A stretch of DNA of 64,000 nucleotides from Flavobacteriales bacterium (GCA_024103275.1 JAGFIV010000085.1:1-64000), one strand, 5' to 3'; positions 36,588 to 45,989 are shown, counted from the first letter of the stretch. Numbers and translations are program-made. The notes: generated by a model from the sequence alone, not told the origin.

Positions 36588-37394
36588 CTATGGGCCGATG
36601 CGGTCCACCAAGATGCCGTCCGGGGTTTGCCGGTAGATCCTTCCCTGCTCGATGCGGGCATCGCCGGTGGCGGCGGTGTCGGCACCCGGGGGCCAGGCCA
36701 CGTCCTCCGTCAGGAAGGACCGCATGTCATAGCGTTCCAGCCTCCCATGGGCCACATACCACACCTTGCCGTCGCGCACCTGCACACGTTGCACGCCCTT
36801 GATGGGCAAGGTGCGCACGAAGGTGCCGAAGAGGTCGAAGACGAGCACGCCGTTCACGGGATCCACCAGATAGAGCCTTCCTTCGGATTCCTCCATGTAC
36901 ACGGGTTGCGGGCTGAAGCTCAGCAGCTGGTCCAGGCGGCCGGTGTTGGCCACTTCGGTCATGCGTCCGTCCACGCGCTTCAAGGCCAGGTCGCGGTCGT
37001 CGAAGAACCAGAACCGGTTCTGCACGCTGCTGCATGCCAGGATCACCTGCGCATACCCGTGGCGCACCAGGCTCGTGGGGTTGCCTTGGAAGCTCAGCGT
37101 GTTGTCCAATGTGGCCAGTTGTCCCTGTGCGCCCGAGAAGATCATGGGCTTCAGTGAATAGAACGCGTCGATGCCGCTGATGGGCCCGAAGGTGTTCAGG
37201 CTGTTGTGGCCCATGTGCCTGCCGTGGCGGTCGTACAGGTCCAGGTCGTTTCCGCGGAGCACGTACAGGTTGCCCAGTTCATCGGTGGTGAACAGGTCCA
37301 CGGCGCCCTTCACCTCCCAGTGGGTGGTGTCCGTTTGTGGCCTGGCCTGCCCGGCGAGGCCCAGCAGCAGGCCGGTCAGCAGCAGCGTCTTCAT
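36588..37394 (-). CDS. Secreted beta-propeller-like protein of unknown function
   Basis: 268 residues from ATG 37394 with a signal peptide (MKTLLLTGLLLGLAGQARPQ). The mature protein shows repeating units such as DELGNLYVLRGNDLDLYDRHG, LDNTLSFQGN and EGRLYLVDPVNGVLVFDLFG, suggesting an NHL/propeller fold. No enzyme motif is seen. The start overlaps the upstream GH3 stop by four bases (ATGA), so the two genes are translationally coupled. A 36588 TAG ends it just before the deoxynucleoside kinase gene. The link to the GH3 enzyme is unknown. Confidence 0.75.
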   Translation of the reverse strand: MKTLLLTGLLLGLAGQARPQTDTTHWEVKGAVDLFTTDELGNLYVLRGNDLDLYDRHGRHMGHNSLNTFGPISGIDAFYSLKPMIFSGAQGQLATLDNTLSFQGNPTSLVRHGYAQVILACSSVQNRFWFFDDRDLALKRVDGRMTEVANTGRLDQLLSFSPQPVYMEESEGRLYLVDPVNGVLVFDLFGTFVRTLPIKGVQRVQVRDGKVWYVAHGRLERYDMRSFLTEDVAWPPGADTAATGDARIEQGRIYRQTPDGILVDRIGP

Positions 37395-38902
37395 GCCGGG
37401 ATGCACAGCAACAACTGGTCCAGGACCTGGCGGTCGTTGCACAGGCGGGGCACTTTGTTTTGGCCGCCCAGCTTGCCGCGCCCCTTCATCCAGTGGTGGA
37501 AGGTGCCCTTCGGCACGGCATGGACCCTCGGGCGCTGCAGCACCGTGTCGGTGCTCCGCTTCGCGTCGTAGTCGCTGTTCAGGCCGCGCAGGGTGCGGTC
37601 CAGCACGCTGGTGAAATGTTCCAGGTCATCCGGCCGTTCCTCGAACTCGATCACCCACTCATGGCCGCCGCGTGCCAGGCCGTTCATGTATACCGGCCCG
37701 GCCGTGTAGTCGCTCACCACCGCGCCGGTGGCCTGGCAGGCGTGCTCGATCCCGCGGTCGGCATTCTCCACGATCAGCTCCTCGCCGAAGGCGTTGATGA
37801 AGCTGCGCGTGCGCCCGCTCACCACGATCCGGTACGGGTTGGTGGAGGTGAACCGCACGGTGTCGCCCGGCATGTAGCGCCACAGGCCCGCGTTGGTGCT
37901 GATCACCAGGGCGTATTCCTGCCCCGCTTCCACCTCGTGCAGCAGCTTGGTGGGCGGCTGTTCCGCCTCCAGTTCCTTCACGGGGATGAACTCGAAGAAG
38001 ATCCCGTAGTCCAGCATCAGCAGCAGCGAATCCGAGCCGTGCTCGTCCGTGATGCCGAAGAACCCCTCGCTGGCGTTGTACGACTCCAGGTAGTTCATCG
38101 CCTCCGAGGGCATCAGCTTGTGGTATTGCTCCCGGTAGGGCCTGAAGCTGACGCCGCCGTGCATGAACAGTTCCAGGTTGGGCCACACCTCCAGGATGTT
38201 GGCCTTGCCGGTGAGCTCCAGCACGCGCCGCAGCACCACCAGCGTCCACGACGGCACCCCGGCGATGCTGCGCACATCCTCGCGCATGGTCTCGCGGGCC
38301 ATGCGTTCCACCTTCTCCTCCCAGTTCTCCATCAGGGCGGTCTCGATCACGGGCGTGCGGCGCACTTCCACCCACAGCGGCAGGTTGCGGATGATGATGG
38401 CGCTGAGGTCGCCGGTGTAGGCATCCTGCCGCAGGGGCTCGCCGGCGCTGCTGCCGCCCACCACCATGCTCATGCCCTTGTACAATTGGCTTTGGGGGTA
38501 CATGGCGAAATGCAGCGCCAAAAGGTCCTTCCCGCCCTTGTAGTGGCATTCCTCCAGGGCTTCCCGGCTCACGGGGATGAACTTGCTCTTGGCGTTGGTG
38601 GTGCCGCTGCTTTTGGCGAACCACCGGATGTCGGTGGGCCATAGCAGGTTCTGCTCGCCGCCCCGCATGCGGTCCACCCATGGCTTCAGCTGTACATAAT
38701 CCTGCAGGGGCACGCGCCGCCGGTACTCATTGGGGTCCTTGATGTCCCCATAGCCGTAGGTGCGCCCCCACTCGGTGTAGCGCGCGGCCTGCATCAGGCG
38801 GTGGAAGACCTCCAGTTGCGCCTCATGCGGGTTGTCGCGGAACAGCTCGATCTGCTGGATCCGCTTCTTCATCAGGAACGCGAACAACGCGTTGACGGGC
38901 AT
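37391..38902 (-). CDS. GH3-family acyl-acid-amido synthetase-like protein
   Basis: 503 residues. The adenylation superfamily hallmarks are present: FAKSSGTTNAKSKFIPVS (the ATP/AMP phosphate-binding loop) and a C-terminal KKDEL-like region. GH3-specific features are MSMVVGGSSAGEPL, the LYKGM start and NTDANTSKR-like spacing. In plants, GH3 enzymes conjugate amino acids to auxin or jasmonate. Homologues are common in Bacteroidota with no assigned substrate, so the reaction here, acyl-AMP formation plus amidation, is inference only. It overlaps the following secreted propeller gene by four bases and diverges from the DUF2797 gene. Confidence 0.88.
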   Translation of the reverse strand: MPVNALFAFLMKKRIQQIELFRDNPHEAQLEVFHRLMQAARYTEWGRTYGYGDIKDPNEYRRRVPLQDYVQLKPWVDRMRGGEQNLLWPTDIRWFAKSSGTTNAKSKFIPVSREALEECHYKGGKDLLALHFAMYPQSQLYKGMSMVVGGSSAGEPLRQDAYTGDLSAIIIRNLPLWVEVRRTPVIETALMENWEEKVERMARETMREDVRSIAGVPSWTLVVLRRVLELTGKANILEVWPNLELFMHGGVSFRPYREQYHKLMPSEAMNYLESYNASEGFFGITDEHGSDSLLLMLDYGIFFEFIPVKELEAEQPPTKLLHEVEAGQEYALVISTNAGLWRYMPGDTVRFTSTNPYRIVVSGRTRSFINAFGEELIVENADRGIEHACQATGAVVSDYTAGPVYMNGLARGGHEWVIEFEERPDDLEHFTSVLDRTLRGLNSDYDAKRSTDTVLQRPRVHAVPKGTFHHWMKGRGKLGGQNKVPRLCNDRQVLDQLLLCIPA

Positions 38903-38922
38903 GGTATCGGGTTGGGTGCGCC

Positions 38923-38930
38923 TACTTTCG
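38923..38930 (+). promoter_or_regulatory. -7 promoter element TACTTTCG of the DUF2797 gene
   Basis: TACTTTCG, 25 nt before the ATG at 38956. Confidence 0.45.
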
Positions 38931-38955
38931 TGCGGAAGTTAAGGATGCCCGTTCA

Positions 38956-39783
38956 ATGGAAGCTGCCGCGTTGAGGAAGATGGTTGCATGGCTGACCGGG
39001 CCGGAAACCGGGGCGAAGATGGGGCGGGTGTGCTACAAAATGGCCTTTTCGCAGGGCACCATCGCCATGGAGGCGCACATCGGGCATCCGTTCACCCTGC
39101 GGTTCACCGGGCATCGGACCTGCATTGCCTGCGGAAGGGAGGTGAAGAAATTCTACGGCCAGGGCCTGTGCTGGAACTGCTTCAACACGGCCCCGGAGGC
39201 CAGTCCCTGCATCATCCGGCCCGAGCTGTGCCGTGCCCACCTGGGCGAGGGCCGCGATGTGCAGTGGGAGCGGGACCACCACCTGCAGGAGCACCTCGTC
39301 TACCTTTCCTATACGGGCAACGTGAAGGTGGGGGTGACCCGCGCCACCCAGGTGCCGGTGCGATGGATCGATCAAGGGGCCATGCTGGCCGTGCCCATCG
39401 CAAGAACACCCTACCGCCAGCTGGCCGGTGCCATCGAGGTGGACCTGAAGCGGCACTTTTCGGACCGCACGGATTGGCGACGGATGCTCCTGCTCGATGA
39501 CCCCCGGCCCGGGTTGGCGGCACTGGAGGAGGCCCGGGCACGGGTGCCGGACGTGCTTGCGCCGGAGTTGCGCCCCTTCCTGCTGGCCGGGGAGCCCGTG
39601 CTGCAACTGGACTATCCCTTGGCCCAGGTACCGCCCAAGCTGGTGAGCGTCCAATTGGACAAGCTGCCGCTGATCGGCGGGCGGTTGCAGGGGATCAAGG
39701 GCCAGTACCTGGTTTGGGCCGACGGGCGGGTGCTGAATGTGCGCAACCACATCGGCTTCCACGTGGAAGTGGACGGATCGTAA
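38956..39783 (+). CDS. DUF2797 protein with two CxxC zinc motifs
   Basis: 275 residues. An N-terminal four-cysteine zinc ribbon (CIACGREVKKFYGQGLCWNC) and HLGEGRDVQWERDHHLQEH are followed by a beta-rich domain (YLSYTGNVKVGVTRATQVPVRWIDQGAMLA). This is the DUF2797 signature; the family has been linked with GIY-YIG-like folds and unknown nucleic acid functions. It is monocistronic, ends at a strong hairpin (39839-39868), and is convergent with sppA. Confidence 0.9.
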   Translation: MEAAALRKMVAWLTGPETGAKMGRVCYKMAFSQGTIAMEAHIGHPFTLRFTGHRTCIACGREVKKFYGQGLCWNCFNTAPEASPCIIRPELCRAHLGEGRDVQWERDHHLQEHLVYLSYTGNVKVGVTRATQVPVRWIDQGAMLAVPIARTPYRQLAGAIEVDLKRHFSDRTDWRRMLLLDDPRPGLAALEEARARVPDVLAPELRPFLLAGEPVLQLDYPLAQVPPKLVSVQLDKLPLIGGRLQGIKGQYLVWADGRVLNVRNHIGFHVEVDGS

Positions 39784-39838
39784 CCTTCGGGAACGGCCCC
39801 CCGTTGGAATACCCGGGTTTGGATTTTGGGTTATGGGT

Positions 39839-39868
39839 GGAAGGGCCTGGCGCAAGCCGGGCCTTTCC
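39839..39868. terminator. Intrinsic terminator between DUF2797 and sppA
   Basis: A 13-bp stem (GGAAGGGCCTGGC with GCCGGGCCTTTCC, two wobble pairs) and a 4-nt loop between convergent genes. A weak T-rich stretch follows on the plus strand. Confidence 0.6.
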
Positions 39869-39880
39869 GATTTCGGGCGG

Positions 39881-41689
39881 TCAGTACACCTGCAGGTCGA
39901 ACGGCATGCGGGCCTGTATCCCCGATGCGGTCCGGGCCTTGCGGGCCTGTTGGAACCACTGGAGCATCCCGGCATCCGCGCCGAACGCCTCGCGGGCCAC
40001 CCAGCTGCGTGCCTCGCCGTCCAGGCTGGCCAGCAACTGCTGCATGAAGTCCTTCTGTTCGGGGAAGCCCACCAGGCGGTATCCACCGGCCTCCAGCCCG
40101 GCCATGGAAGCGGCCTCGGCGGTGGCCGCCTCCAGCCCGCCCATTTCATCCACCAGGCCGATCCGCCGTGCCGCCTCACCGGTCCAAACGCGGCCTTGGC
40201 CGATGCTGTCCACCCGGGCCTGGGCCAGGTTGCGCCCCTCGGCCACCCGCTTCGTGAAGGTGCTGTAAGTATCGTCCACGAAGCCCTGGATGATGCCCTT
40301 CTCCTCCTCGGTCAGCGGGCGGTTCACCGTGAGCATGCCGGCGTACTTGTGGGTTTCCACGCCATCGAAGGTGAGGCCCAGCTTGTTGTTGAAGAAACCC
40401 TTCATGTTGGGGATCATGCCGAACACGCCGATGCTGCCGGTGATGGTGGTGGGCTCGGCGAAGATCTTGTCGGCGGCGCAGCTGATGTAATAGCCGCCGC
40501 TGGCGGCCACGTCGCCCATGCTCACCACCACGGGCTTGGCCTCCTTGGCCAGCACCACCTCGCGCCAGATGATGTCGCTGGCCAGCGCGCTGCCGCCGGG
40601 GCTGTTCACCCGCAGCACGATGGCCTTCACCGCGGTATCCTTGCGGGCCTTGCGGATGGCCGCGCTGATGGTGGTGCCGCCGATGCTCTCATCCGCGCTC
40701 TCCCCGTCGATGATGTCGCCTTGTGCATAGACCACCGCCACCTTCGGCTTCTTCCAGGACGGTGTGGCCCCCACGGCGCCGGGCACCACGGCCCGGGTGT
40801 ATTTCGCCAGGCTGAGGAAGGCGATTTCCTTGTCGGGGTCCAGGCCCATTTGGGCCTTGATCGTCGCCAGCACCTGGTCGCGGTACAGCAGGCTGTCCAC
40901 CAGGCGTTGTTCCACGGCATCCGTTGCCTTGCGCACCAGCATGCCCGCCGCAATGGCATTGATGTGGGCGGTGTCCAGCCCGCGCTGGGCCCCGACATCC
41001 TGGATATACGTGCCCCAGATGCCGTCCAGCAGGGCCTTGGTCTGCAACTTGCTGGCCGGGCTCATGTCCTTGCGGGTGTACACCTCGCCGAAGCTCTTGA
41101 ACTGGTTGCCGGTGCCGCGGATGAATTGCATCTCGATGCCCAGTTTCTCGAAGAGCCCGGCAAAGAACATGTACTCACTGCGCAGCCCGCGCATGTCCAG
41201 GTCGCCTTGCGGCACCATGTACACCTGGTCGGCCACGCTGGCCAGGAAATAGCTTTTCTGGGTATAGCTGTCGGCGAAGGCCAGCACCGGCTTGCCGCTC
41301 ACCGTCTTGAACTCCGCCAACTTGTCGCGGATCTCCTTCACCGTGGTCATCCCTGCGTTCACCACGCCCAGGTCCAGGAAAACTCCCTTGATGCGGTCGT
41401 CCTTCTTGGCTTTTTCGATATCGTCCAGGATATCGTCCAGGCCGATCTTCGACGCGAACTTGAAGGGACCGAACTCGAAGTTGAGCGCATCCTTCTGGCC
41501 GCGGTCCACCACTTGTTGCGACAGGTCGACCACCAGCACGGAGCCATCCTTCACGGTGGTGGGCTTGCCCTCCATGCTGAAGGCGCTGCCCAGTGCCGCC
41601 AGGCTGCCGATGAAGAGGATGATGAGCACGATGCCCACCAGCAGGGTGCCCAACATGGAGGCGAGCATGAACTTGAAGAACTGGCGCAT
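39881..41689 (-). CDS. sppA: Signal peptide peptidase SppA, 67K (long) type
   Basis: 602 residues from ATG 41689 (MRQFFKFMLASMLGTLLVG). An N-terminal membrane anchor precedes two tandem S49 (ClpP-like) domains. The C-terminal domain holds the serine in MGDVAASGGYYIS. The N-terminal domain holds the lysine (in YTQKSYFLASVA), and together they give the Ser/Lys dyad of SppA. GSIGVFGMIPNMKGFFNNKLG is the conserved follow-up motif. It degrades cleaved signal peptides and membrane protein fragments in the inner membrane. A TAATTTTG box lies 21 nt upstream. Confidence 0.95.
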   Translation of the reverse strand: MRQFFKFMLASMLGTLLVGIVLIILFIGSLAALGSAFSMEGKPTTVKDGSVLVVDLSQQVVDRGQKDALNFEFGPFKFASKIGLDDILDDIEKAKKDDRIKGVFLDLGVVNAGMTTVKEIRDKLAEFKTVSGKPVLAFADSYTQKSYFLASVADQVYMVPQGDLDMRGLRSEYMFFAGLFEKLGIEMQFIRGTGNQFKSFGEVYTRKDMSPASKLQTKALLDGIWGTYIQDVGAQRGLDTAHINAIAAGMLVRKATDAVEQRLVDSLLYRDQVLATIKAQMGLDPDKEIAFLSLAKYTRAVVPGAVGATPSWKKPKVAVVYAQGDIIDGESADESIGGTTISAAIRKARKDTAVKAIVLRVNSPGGSALASDIIWREVVLAKEAKPVVVSMGDVAASGGYYISCAADKIFAEPTTITGSIGVFGMIPNMKGFFNNKLGLTFDGVETHKYAGMLTVNRPLTEEEKGIIQGFVDDTYSTFTKRVAEGRNLAQARVDSIGQGRVWTGEAARRIGLVDEMGGLEAATAEAASMAGLEAGGYRLVGFPEQKDFMQQLLASLDGEARSWVAREAFGADAGMLQWFQQARKARTASGIQARMPFDLQVY

Positions 41690-41710
41690 GGGATAAATGG
41701 GTTTTCCGCC

Positions 41711-41718
41711 CAAAATTA
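41711..41718 (-). promoter_or_regulatory. -7 promoter element TAATTTTG of sppA
   Basis: Perfect TAnnTTTG on the minus strand, 21 nt before the sppA ATG. Confidence 0.55.
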
Positions 41719-41791
41719 CCGGATGGCGTACCAGTGGGCAGGTCCCGATCACATGGGCGGCACATGGCGGTGCCGAGCGGGGGCACTTTCC

Positions 41792-43033
41792 TTACGCCCG
41801 GTGCAGGGTCAGTACGGTGATCTCTGGCGGCATCCCCACGCGCCCGGGGAACCCGATGAAGCCGAAGCCCCGGTTGACGTACAGCTGCAAGCCTTCCTTC
41901 TGGTACAGGCCGGCCCATTCCTCATAGACCCACTGCGCGGGGCTGTATGTATGGCCGTTGATGTGGATGCCGAACTGGGCGCCGTGTGTGTGGCCGGCCA
42001 GCATGAGGTCGATGCCCGTGGCCCGTACTTCCGCGTCCCAATGGGTGGGATCATGGCTCATCAACAGGCGGAAATCCGCGGGGTCGGTGCCCTGCACGGC
42101 CTTGGCCAGGTTGCCGTATTTCTGGAAGCGTGTACCCCAGTTCTGCACACCGATCAAGGTGAACCGTGCGCCTTCCTGCTCGATCGGCAAATGCTCGTCC
42201 ATCAGCAGGCGGAAGCCCAGGGTGCGGTGGTGCGCGACCAGCCGTTCCAGGTTGGCCCGCTTGGCGGCCTCGTCGGGCCATTTGGAGTAGTCGCCGTAAT
42301 CGTGGTTGCCCAGGATGGAGAATTTCCCCAGGCGGGCCTTCAGGCGTGCGAGATCTTCCAGCCACGGCTCCACCTCCTCGGCGAAGTTGTTCACCAGGTC
42401 GCCGGTGAAGAGGATCAGGTCCGGTTCCTCGGCATTGATCAGGTCCACCCCGTGGCGCACCACCTGGGTGTGTTCCGGGAAACTGCCCAGATGCAGGTCG
42501 CTGATCTGCACGATCTTCAACCCGTCCAAGGCCATTGGCAGGCGGGTGGAGCGGACGGGCACGCGCGTCACGTTGATATGGCGCCAACCGCGCGTGAGGC
42601 CGTACAGCACCCCGGCAAAGGGAATGGTGGCCAAGGCCAGGCCCACTTGGCTGATGAACCGGAGGCGGCCGCTGTCGGGCTCCGTGTCCGCCCCGGGGGC
42701 CAGCTTCCCCCACAGCCAGCGGAACAGGACCAGCAGGTCTTCGATCCCATGGAAGACGGCGATCACCACCTTGGGCAGGAACAGCAGGATGAAGATGCCG
42801 ATCACCGTATAGAGGTAGGCGAAGTTGCGCGGGCCGTTCAGCTTCTCCAGGCGCATGGCGCTGAACACGATCACGGCCAGCAGTCCGGTGCTCACGCCCC
42901 AGTAGGTCCAGCGCACCACTTTCTGGAAGGTGGCGCCACGCAGGGCGATGGCGGTGTGGATGCCGCGCCAGGCATACCAGTCGACCAGTATCAGAAGGAG
43001 CACGACGATGAAGAATCGGACCGGTCCGGACAT
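41792..43033 (-). CDS. Membrane-anchored calcineurin-like metallophosphoesterase
   Basis: 413 residues from ATG 43033 (MSGPVRFFIVVLLLILVDWY). About four N-terminal membrane helices (to residue ~150) are followed by the phosphoesterase domain. All metal-binding blocks are present: ISDLHLGSF, FTGDLVNN, GNHDYG, and AGHTHGAQFG with a preceding MSHDPTHW. This resembles the YkuE/YaeI branch that acts on lipid or nucleotide substrates at the membrane. The frame is open further upstream, but a GACCTTTG box five bases before 43033 supports this start. The substrate is unknown. Confidence 0.9.
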   Translation of the reverse strand: MSGPVRFFIVVLLLILVDWYAWRGIHTAIALRGATFQKVVRWTYWGVSTGLLAVIVFSAMRLEKLNGPRNFAYLYTVIGIFILLFLPKVVIAVFHGIEDLLVLFRWLWGKLAPGADTEPDSGRLRFISQVGLALATIPFAGVLYGLTRGWRHINVTRVPVRSTRLPMALDGLKIVQISDLHLGSFPEHTQVVRHGVDLINAEEPDLILFTGDLVNNFAEEVEPWLEDLARLKARLGKFSILGNHDYGDYSKWPDEAAKRANLERLVAHHRTLGFRLLMDEHLPIEQEGARFTLIGVQNWGTRFQKYGNLAKAVQGTDPADFRLLMSHDPTHWDAEVRATGIDLMLAGHTHGAQFGIHINGHTYSPAQWVYEEWAGLYQKEGLQLYVNRGFGFIGFPGRVGMPPEITVLTLHRA

Positions 43034-43038
43034 GGGTG

Positions 43039-43046
43039 CAAAGGTC
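43039..43046 (-). promoter_or_regulatory. -7-like box GACCTTTG, 5 nt before the metallophosphoesterase start
   Basis: Minus-strand GACCTTTG followed by CACCC and ATG. It differs from TACCTTTG only in the first base. Confidence 0.4.
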
Positions 43047-43106
43047 GGGTTGGAGGGGCCTTCCCGCCAATCACATGCTGATGGCGGAGGAAGGACCGGT
43101 GGCCGG

Positions 43107-44390
43107 TCACAGGAAGGGGCCGAACAACAGGTTCGCGAACCGCGGCCAATCCCACACGTCCCCAAACCAACAGGTCGGATAGGAGTACGTCAGCTTGAAC
43201 GTATACATGCAGCATGCCGCTGCCAGTGCGTAGGCCACCATGCGCCTGGGATTCCGCTTGCCGAAAAGAGCGGCCAACGGAAAGGCAAAGACCACCGTGT
43301 ATTCAACAAGATTCCTGGCACCGAACCCGCAGCCGAAGGTCCAGGCATGCCAGGAGGCACTGAGGTAGCTCACCGCGAACAAGGTTATCCATGGTACGGT
43401 GATCGGGATGGCCATCTTGCGCCAATGCAAAGTGCCTAGCAACAAGATGATGGCGATCAACGGGCTATAGGGGAACAGCCCATTGTACGGGGAGAACCAG
43501 AAGTGCAGCAGGGGAGGGTCGGCCAGCCGGGTGAAGCCTTCATGCCCATAGGACCATTTGACCGGTGTCCCGAATGCGTACTGCCAATAGGCCATCTGCG
43601 GCAGGCACAGGAGCAGCACCCCTGCAGCCATCGGCAGGACATAATGGGGCTTCATCACATTCCGGACCCAAGCAACCACGCCGGCGGACGGGGGTGCCGT
43701 GATCGCCATGGCCAGCGGCAGGAACAGGATGTTGGTGGGCCGCGTCACCAGGATCAACCCGGCGATCACGCCCAGGAGGAAGGCCTTGGGCCTGGCTAGG
43801 GCACCCCAGGAGGCTTTGTCGAGGACATGGATGAAGGCGGCAAACAGGAAAAACGAATAGACATGGCTCATGCCGGGGTCACCGACCAGGTAGTAGAACA
43901 AGTTGGTCCCCATGAGGATGCAGAAGGCCGCCAATGCCGCGGCACGCCCGCCTTCCCTTCGCTTCAGCACCAGGAATAAAAGGAAGAGCCCCAAGGTGCC
44001 GTAAAATGAGGCGGCGACATCGACCATGGCGTGGTCGATCAGGGTAAATCCCGCGCCCAATGGGTCGTCGGCATCGCGCAACAGTTTCCCGATCAGGTAG
44101 AACGGGATCCGCAAGAGCGCTTCGCCACATGGGTATTTGGTCGTCACCCGGCCCGGGATGCTGTCCAGCTCGAAACCGTTGCCCGTCCTCTGCGCGATAC
44201 CGGCGGGAAATGCTTCGGGGTCGAATCCGTAGTCGAATGCGGCCGGCAGGTAGACGTGATAGCCGGCGCGGTCCGCCCATATTTCGCCGTGGTAGGTGAA
44301 TTTGGGCGAATGGCTGTGCCAGTTCAAGGAGAGGAAGATGAACACCCCGAAGAATGCCACGAAACCGGCAACATGCTTTCGCCTGTTCAT
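43107..44390 (-). CDS. Multi-pass membrane protein, GT-C glycosyltransferase-like
   Basis: 427 residues from ATG 44390, about ten membrane helices. An extracytoplasmic loop after helix one contains WADRAGYHVYLPAAFDYGF, a conserved-looking acidic loop of the kind used by GT-C (Dol-P/undecaprenyl-P-sugar dependent) enzymes. A later segment, TRPTNILFLPLAMA, and the C-terminal helical bundle fit. I cannot name a family with confidence; mannosyl- or arabinosyltransferase-type GT-C is inference. It is divergent from the T9SS gene at 44499 and has GC content lower than most of the window. Confidence 0.7.
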   Translation of the reverse strand: MNRRKHVAGFVAFFGVFIFLSLNWHSHSPKFTYHGEIWADRAGYHVYLPAAFDYGFDPEAFPAGIAQRTGNGFELDSIPGRVTTKYPCGEALLRIPFYLIGKLLRDADDPLGAGFTLIDHAMVDVAASFYGTLGLFLLFLVLKRREGGRAAALAAFCILMGTNLFYYLVGDPGMSHVYSFFLFAAFIHVLDKASWGALARPKAFLLGVIAGLILVTRPTNILFLPLAMAITAPPSAGVVAWVRNVMKPHYVLPMAAGVLLLCLPQMAYWQYAFGTPVKWSYGHEGFTRLADPPLLHFWFSPYNGLFPYSPLIAIILLLGTLHWRKMAIPITVPWITLFAVSYLSASWHAWTFGCGFGARNLVEYTVVFAFPLAALFGKRNPRRMVAYALAAACCMYTFKLTYSYPTCWFGDVWDWPRFANLLFGPFL

Positions 44391-44486
44391 GCAAGGTGGT
44401 GCAGGGCCGCGCTTGGCAGCTGTTGCAAAGATGCCGTTCCAAGGAGATCCAGGCCATCGATCATTGCAGCGGCGACGGCAGGGAAA

Positions 44487-44494
44487 TACCTTCG
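44487..44494 (+). promoter_or_regulatory. -7 element TACCTTCG, 4 nt before the T9SS gene start
   Basis: TACCTTCG followed by CCGG and ATG ATG, implying a leaderless mRNA. Confidence 0.45.
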
Positions 44495-44498
44495 CCGG

Positions 44499-45968
44499 AT
44501 GATGCAGGATTACAGGTACTTCCCTTGGAGCGCGCTGTTCCTGGGCGCAGCCCTGCCCGTCATGGGCCAAGGCACATGGCAAAGGACCTATGGGGGGTAC
44601 TCACTGGATGAAGGCAAGGCAGTGATCGTCACGTCCGATGGTGATTTCGTCGTGGCGGGAAACACGGGCAGTTTCGGGGCGGGAGGGGCGGACATCTACG
44701 TCCTGAAGCTGGATGGGAACGGGGAGAAGATCTGGTCCCGTACCTATGGGACACCTCAAATGGACCATGGGACGGATGTCATGGAAACGGTTGATGGCGG
44801 GTTGGTCGTGGCAGGCTTCACCAATGGCCTCGGCAATGGGGGGTATGATGGATATCTGTTGAAGCTTGATGGCGACGGGAACCTGCTCTGGGAACGGACC
44901 TATGGTGGCGCTGATTGGGAGTTCCTGCATGCCGTTTGCCCGGCGCAGGGCGGGGGTATGGTGGTGGCGGGGTTGAAATATGGTGATGGGGCTGGCGGGG
45001 GCCGTGCCTGGCTATTGAAGGTGGATGATATGGGCGAGGTGGTTTGGGAGCGTACGTACGGTGATTCCATGGAGACGACGGCGAATGCCGTGGTGGCCAC
45101 TTCGGATGGCGGATACATCATGGCGGGGGCGGCCACCGTGGGAGGGAACCAGGATGCTTGGCTGGTGAAGCTGAATGGGGACGGGGACCTGGGATGGGAT
45201 GAGCGCGTCGGGGGTGATAGCGCGGAGGTTGCGACATCGGTTGTTGAATTGGCCAACGGCGGGTTTGTTGCGGTCGGGACCACCAAAAGCCATGGGCCGC
45301 ACGTTGAAGCCTTGGAGTTCAAGCTGGACGCAGTGGGAGAGCTGCAATGGTTGCAGCATTGGGCGCAGGTTTCCGGGGAAGAGTCCATGGATGTTGTCGA
45401 GCTCGGCGACGGCCGGCTACTGTCCGTGGGCTATGCGGCGGGTATTGGGAGTGGCGGAAAGGACATGTATATCCTGTTCGTGGACCCTTCGGGCAACTTC
45501 TTGTCGGGCATCACCAACGGTGGCGACAACGGGGACAGGGATGAGGTAGGCAACTCGGTCGCGGTGGTCCCTGAAGGGGGGTACATCATTGCAGGGTACA
45601 CGGAAAGCTTTGGGTTTGGTACCCGTGATGTTTATGTCGTTCGCACGGATTCCTTGGGATTGACCAGCAGCACCAGCGTCGAGAGTGTCTTTGATCCCTT
45701 GGCCGTGCCAGAGGTGGATGCCCCGGCCGATCGTCACCTCTTTCCGACGGTCGTCCGGCCGGGCGAGGAAGTGCACGTGGAGTGGTCGCAAGCGCAAATA
45801 AGGACACTTCAGTTGGTGGATGCCCGCGGGATCACATCGTGGAGGCTGACACTTGGGGTGGGAGAAGAAAAGTTTACCCTGCCCGAATTGGCGGCGGGCG
45901 TGTACATTGTCCTATTGGACCTGGAGGATGGAACCCGGCGAACCGGTAAGATCGTCGTCCATGATTGA
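44499..45968 (+). CDS. Secreted T9SS type A sorting domain protein with seven-fold propeller-like repeats
   Basis: 489 residues starting at the double ATG 44499/44502 (MMQDYRYFPWSALFLG). The frame is open far upstream but the extra sequence is antisense to the GT-C gene. Signal peptide to ~residue 25 (ALPVMGQG). About seven repeats of the form 'SDGDFVVAGNTGSFGAGGAD-IYVLKLDGNGEKIWSRTYG' fit a beta-propeller or delta-60-like fold. The last ~90 residues are a Por-type tail (HLFPTVVRPGEEVHVEW ... LAAGVYIVLLD). It resembles the two tandem proteins at 2570-6317 but lacks a PKD domain. Exported by T9SS; the ligand is unknown. Confidence 0.85.
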   Translation: MMQDYRYFPWSALFLGAALPVMGQGTWQRTYGGYSLDEGKAVIVTSDGDFVVAGNTGSFGAGGADIYVLKLDGNGEKIWSRTYGTPQMDHGTDVMETVDGGLVVAGFTNGLGNGGYDGYLLKLDGDGNLLWERTYGGADWEFLHAVCPAQGGGMVVAGLKYGDGAGGGRAWLLKVDDMGEVVWERTYGDSMETTANAVVATSDGGYIMAGAATVGGNQDAWLVKLNGDGDLGWDERVGGDSAEVATSVVELANGGFVAVGTTKSHGPHVEALEFKLDAVGELQWLQHWAQVSGEESMDVVELGDGRLLSVGYAAGIGSGGKDMYILFVDPSGNFLSGITNGGDNGDRDEVGNSVAVVPEGGYIIAGYTESFGFGTRDVYVVRTDSLGLTSSTSVESVFDPLAVPEVDAPADRHLFPTVVRPGEEVHVEWSQAQIRTLQLVDARGITSWRLTLGVGEEKFTLPELAAGVYIVLLDLEDGTRRTGKIVVHD

Positions 45969-45989
45969 TCGCGCCTTCCGGTGGCAATG

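Noticed and set aside
39737-43081. 1,114-codon plus-strand open frame over sppA and the metallophosphoesterase
   Set aside because: It overlaps two genes with intact catalytic motifs on the other strand and has no own family motifs; its length reflects GC bias at third positions.
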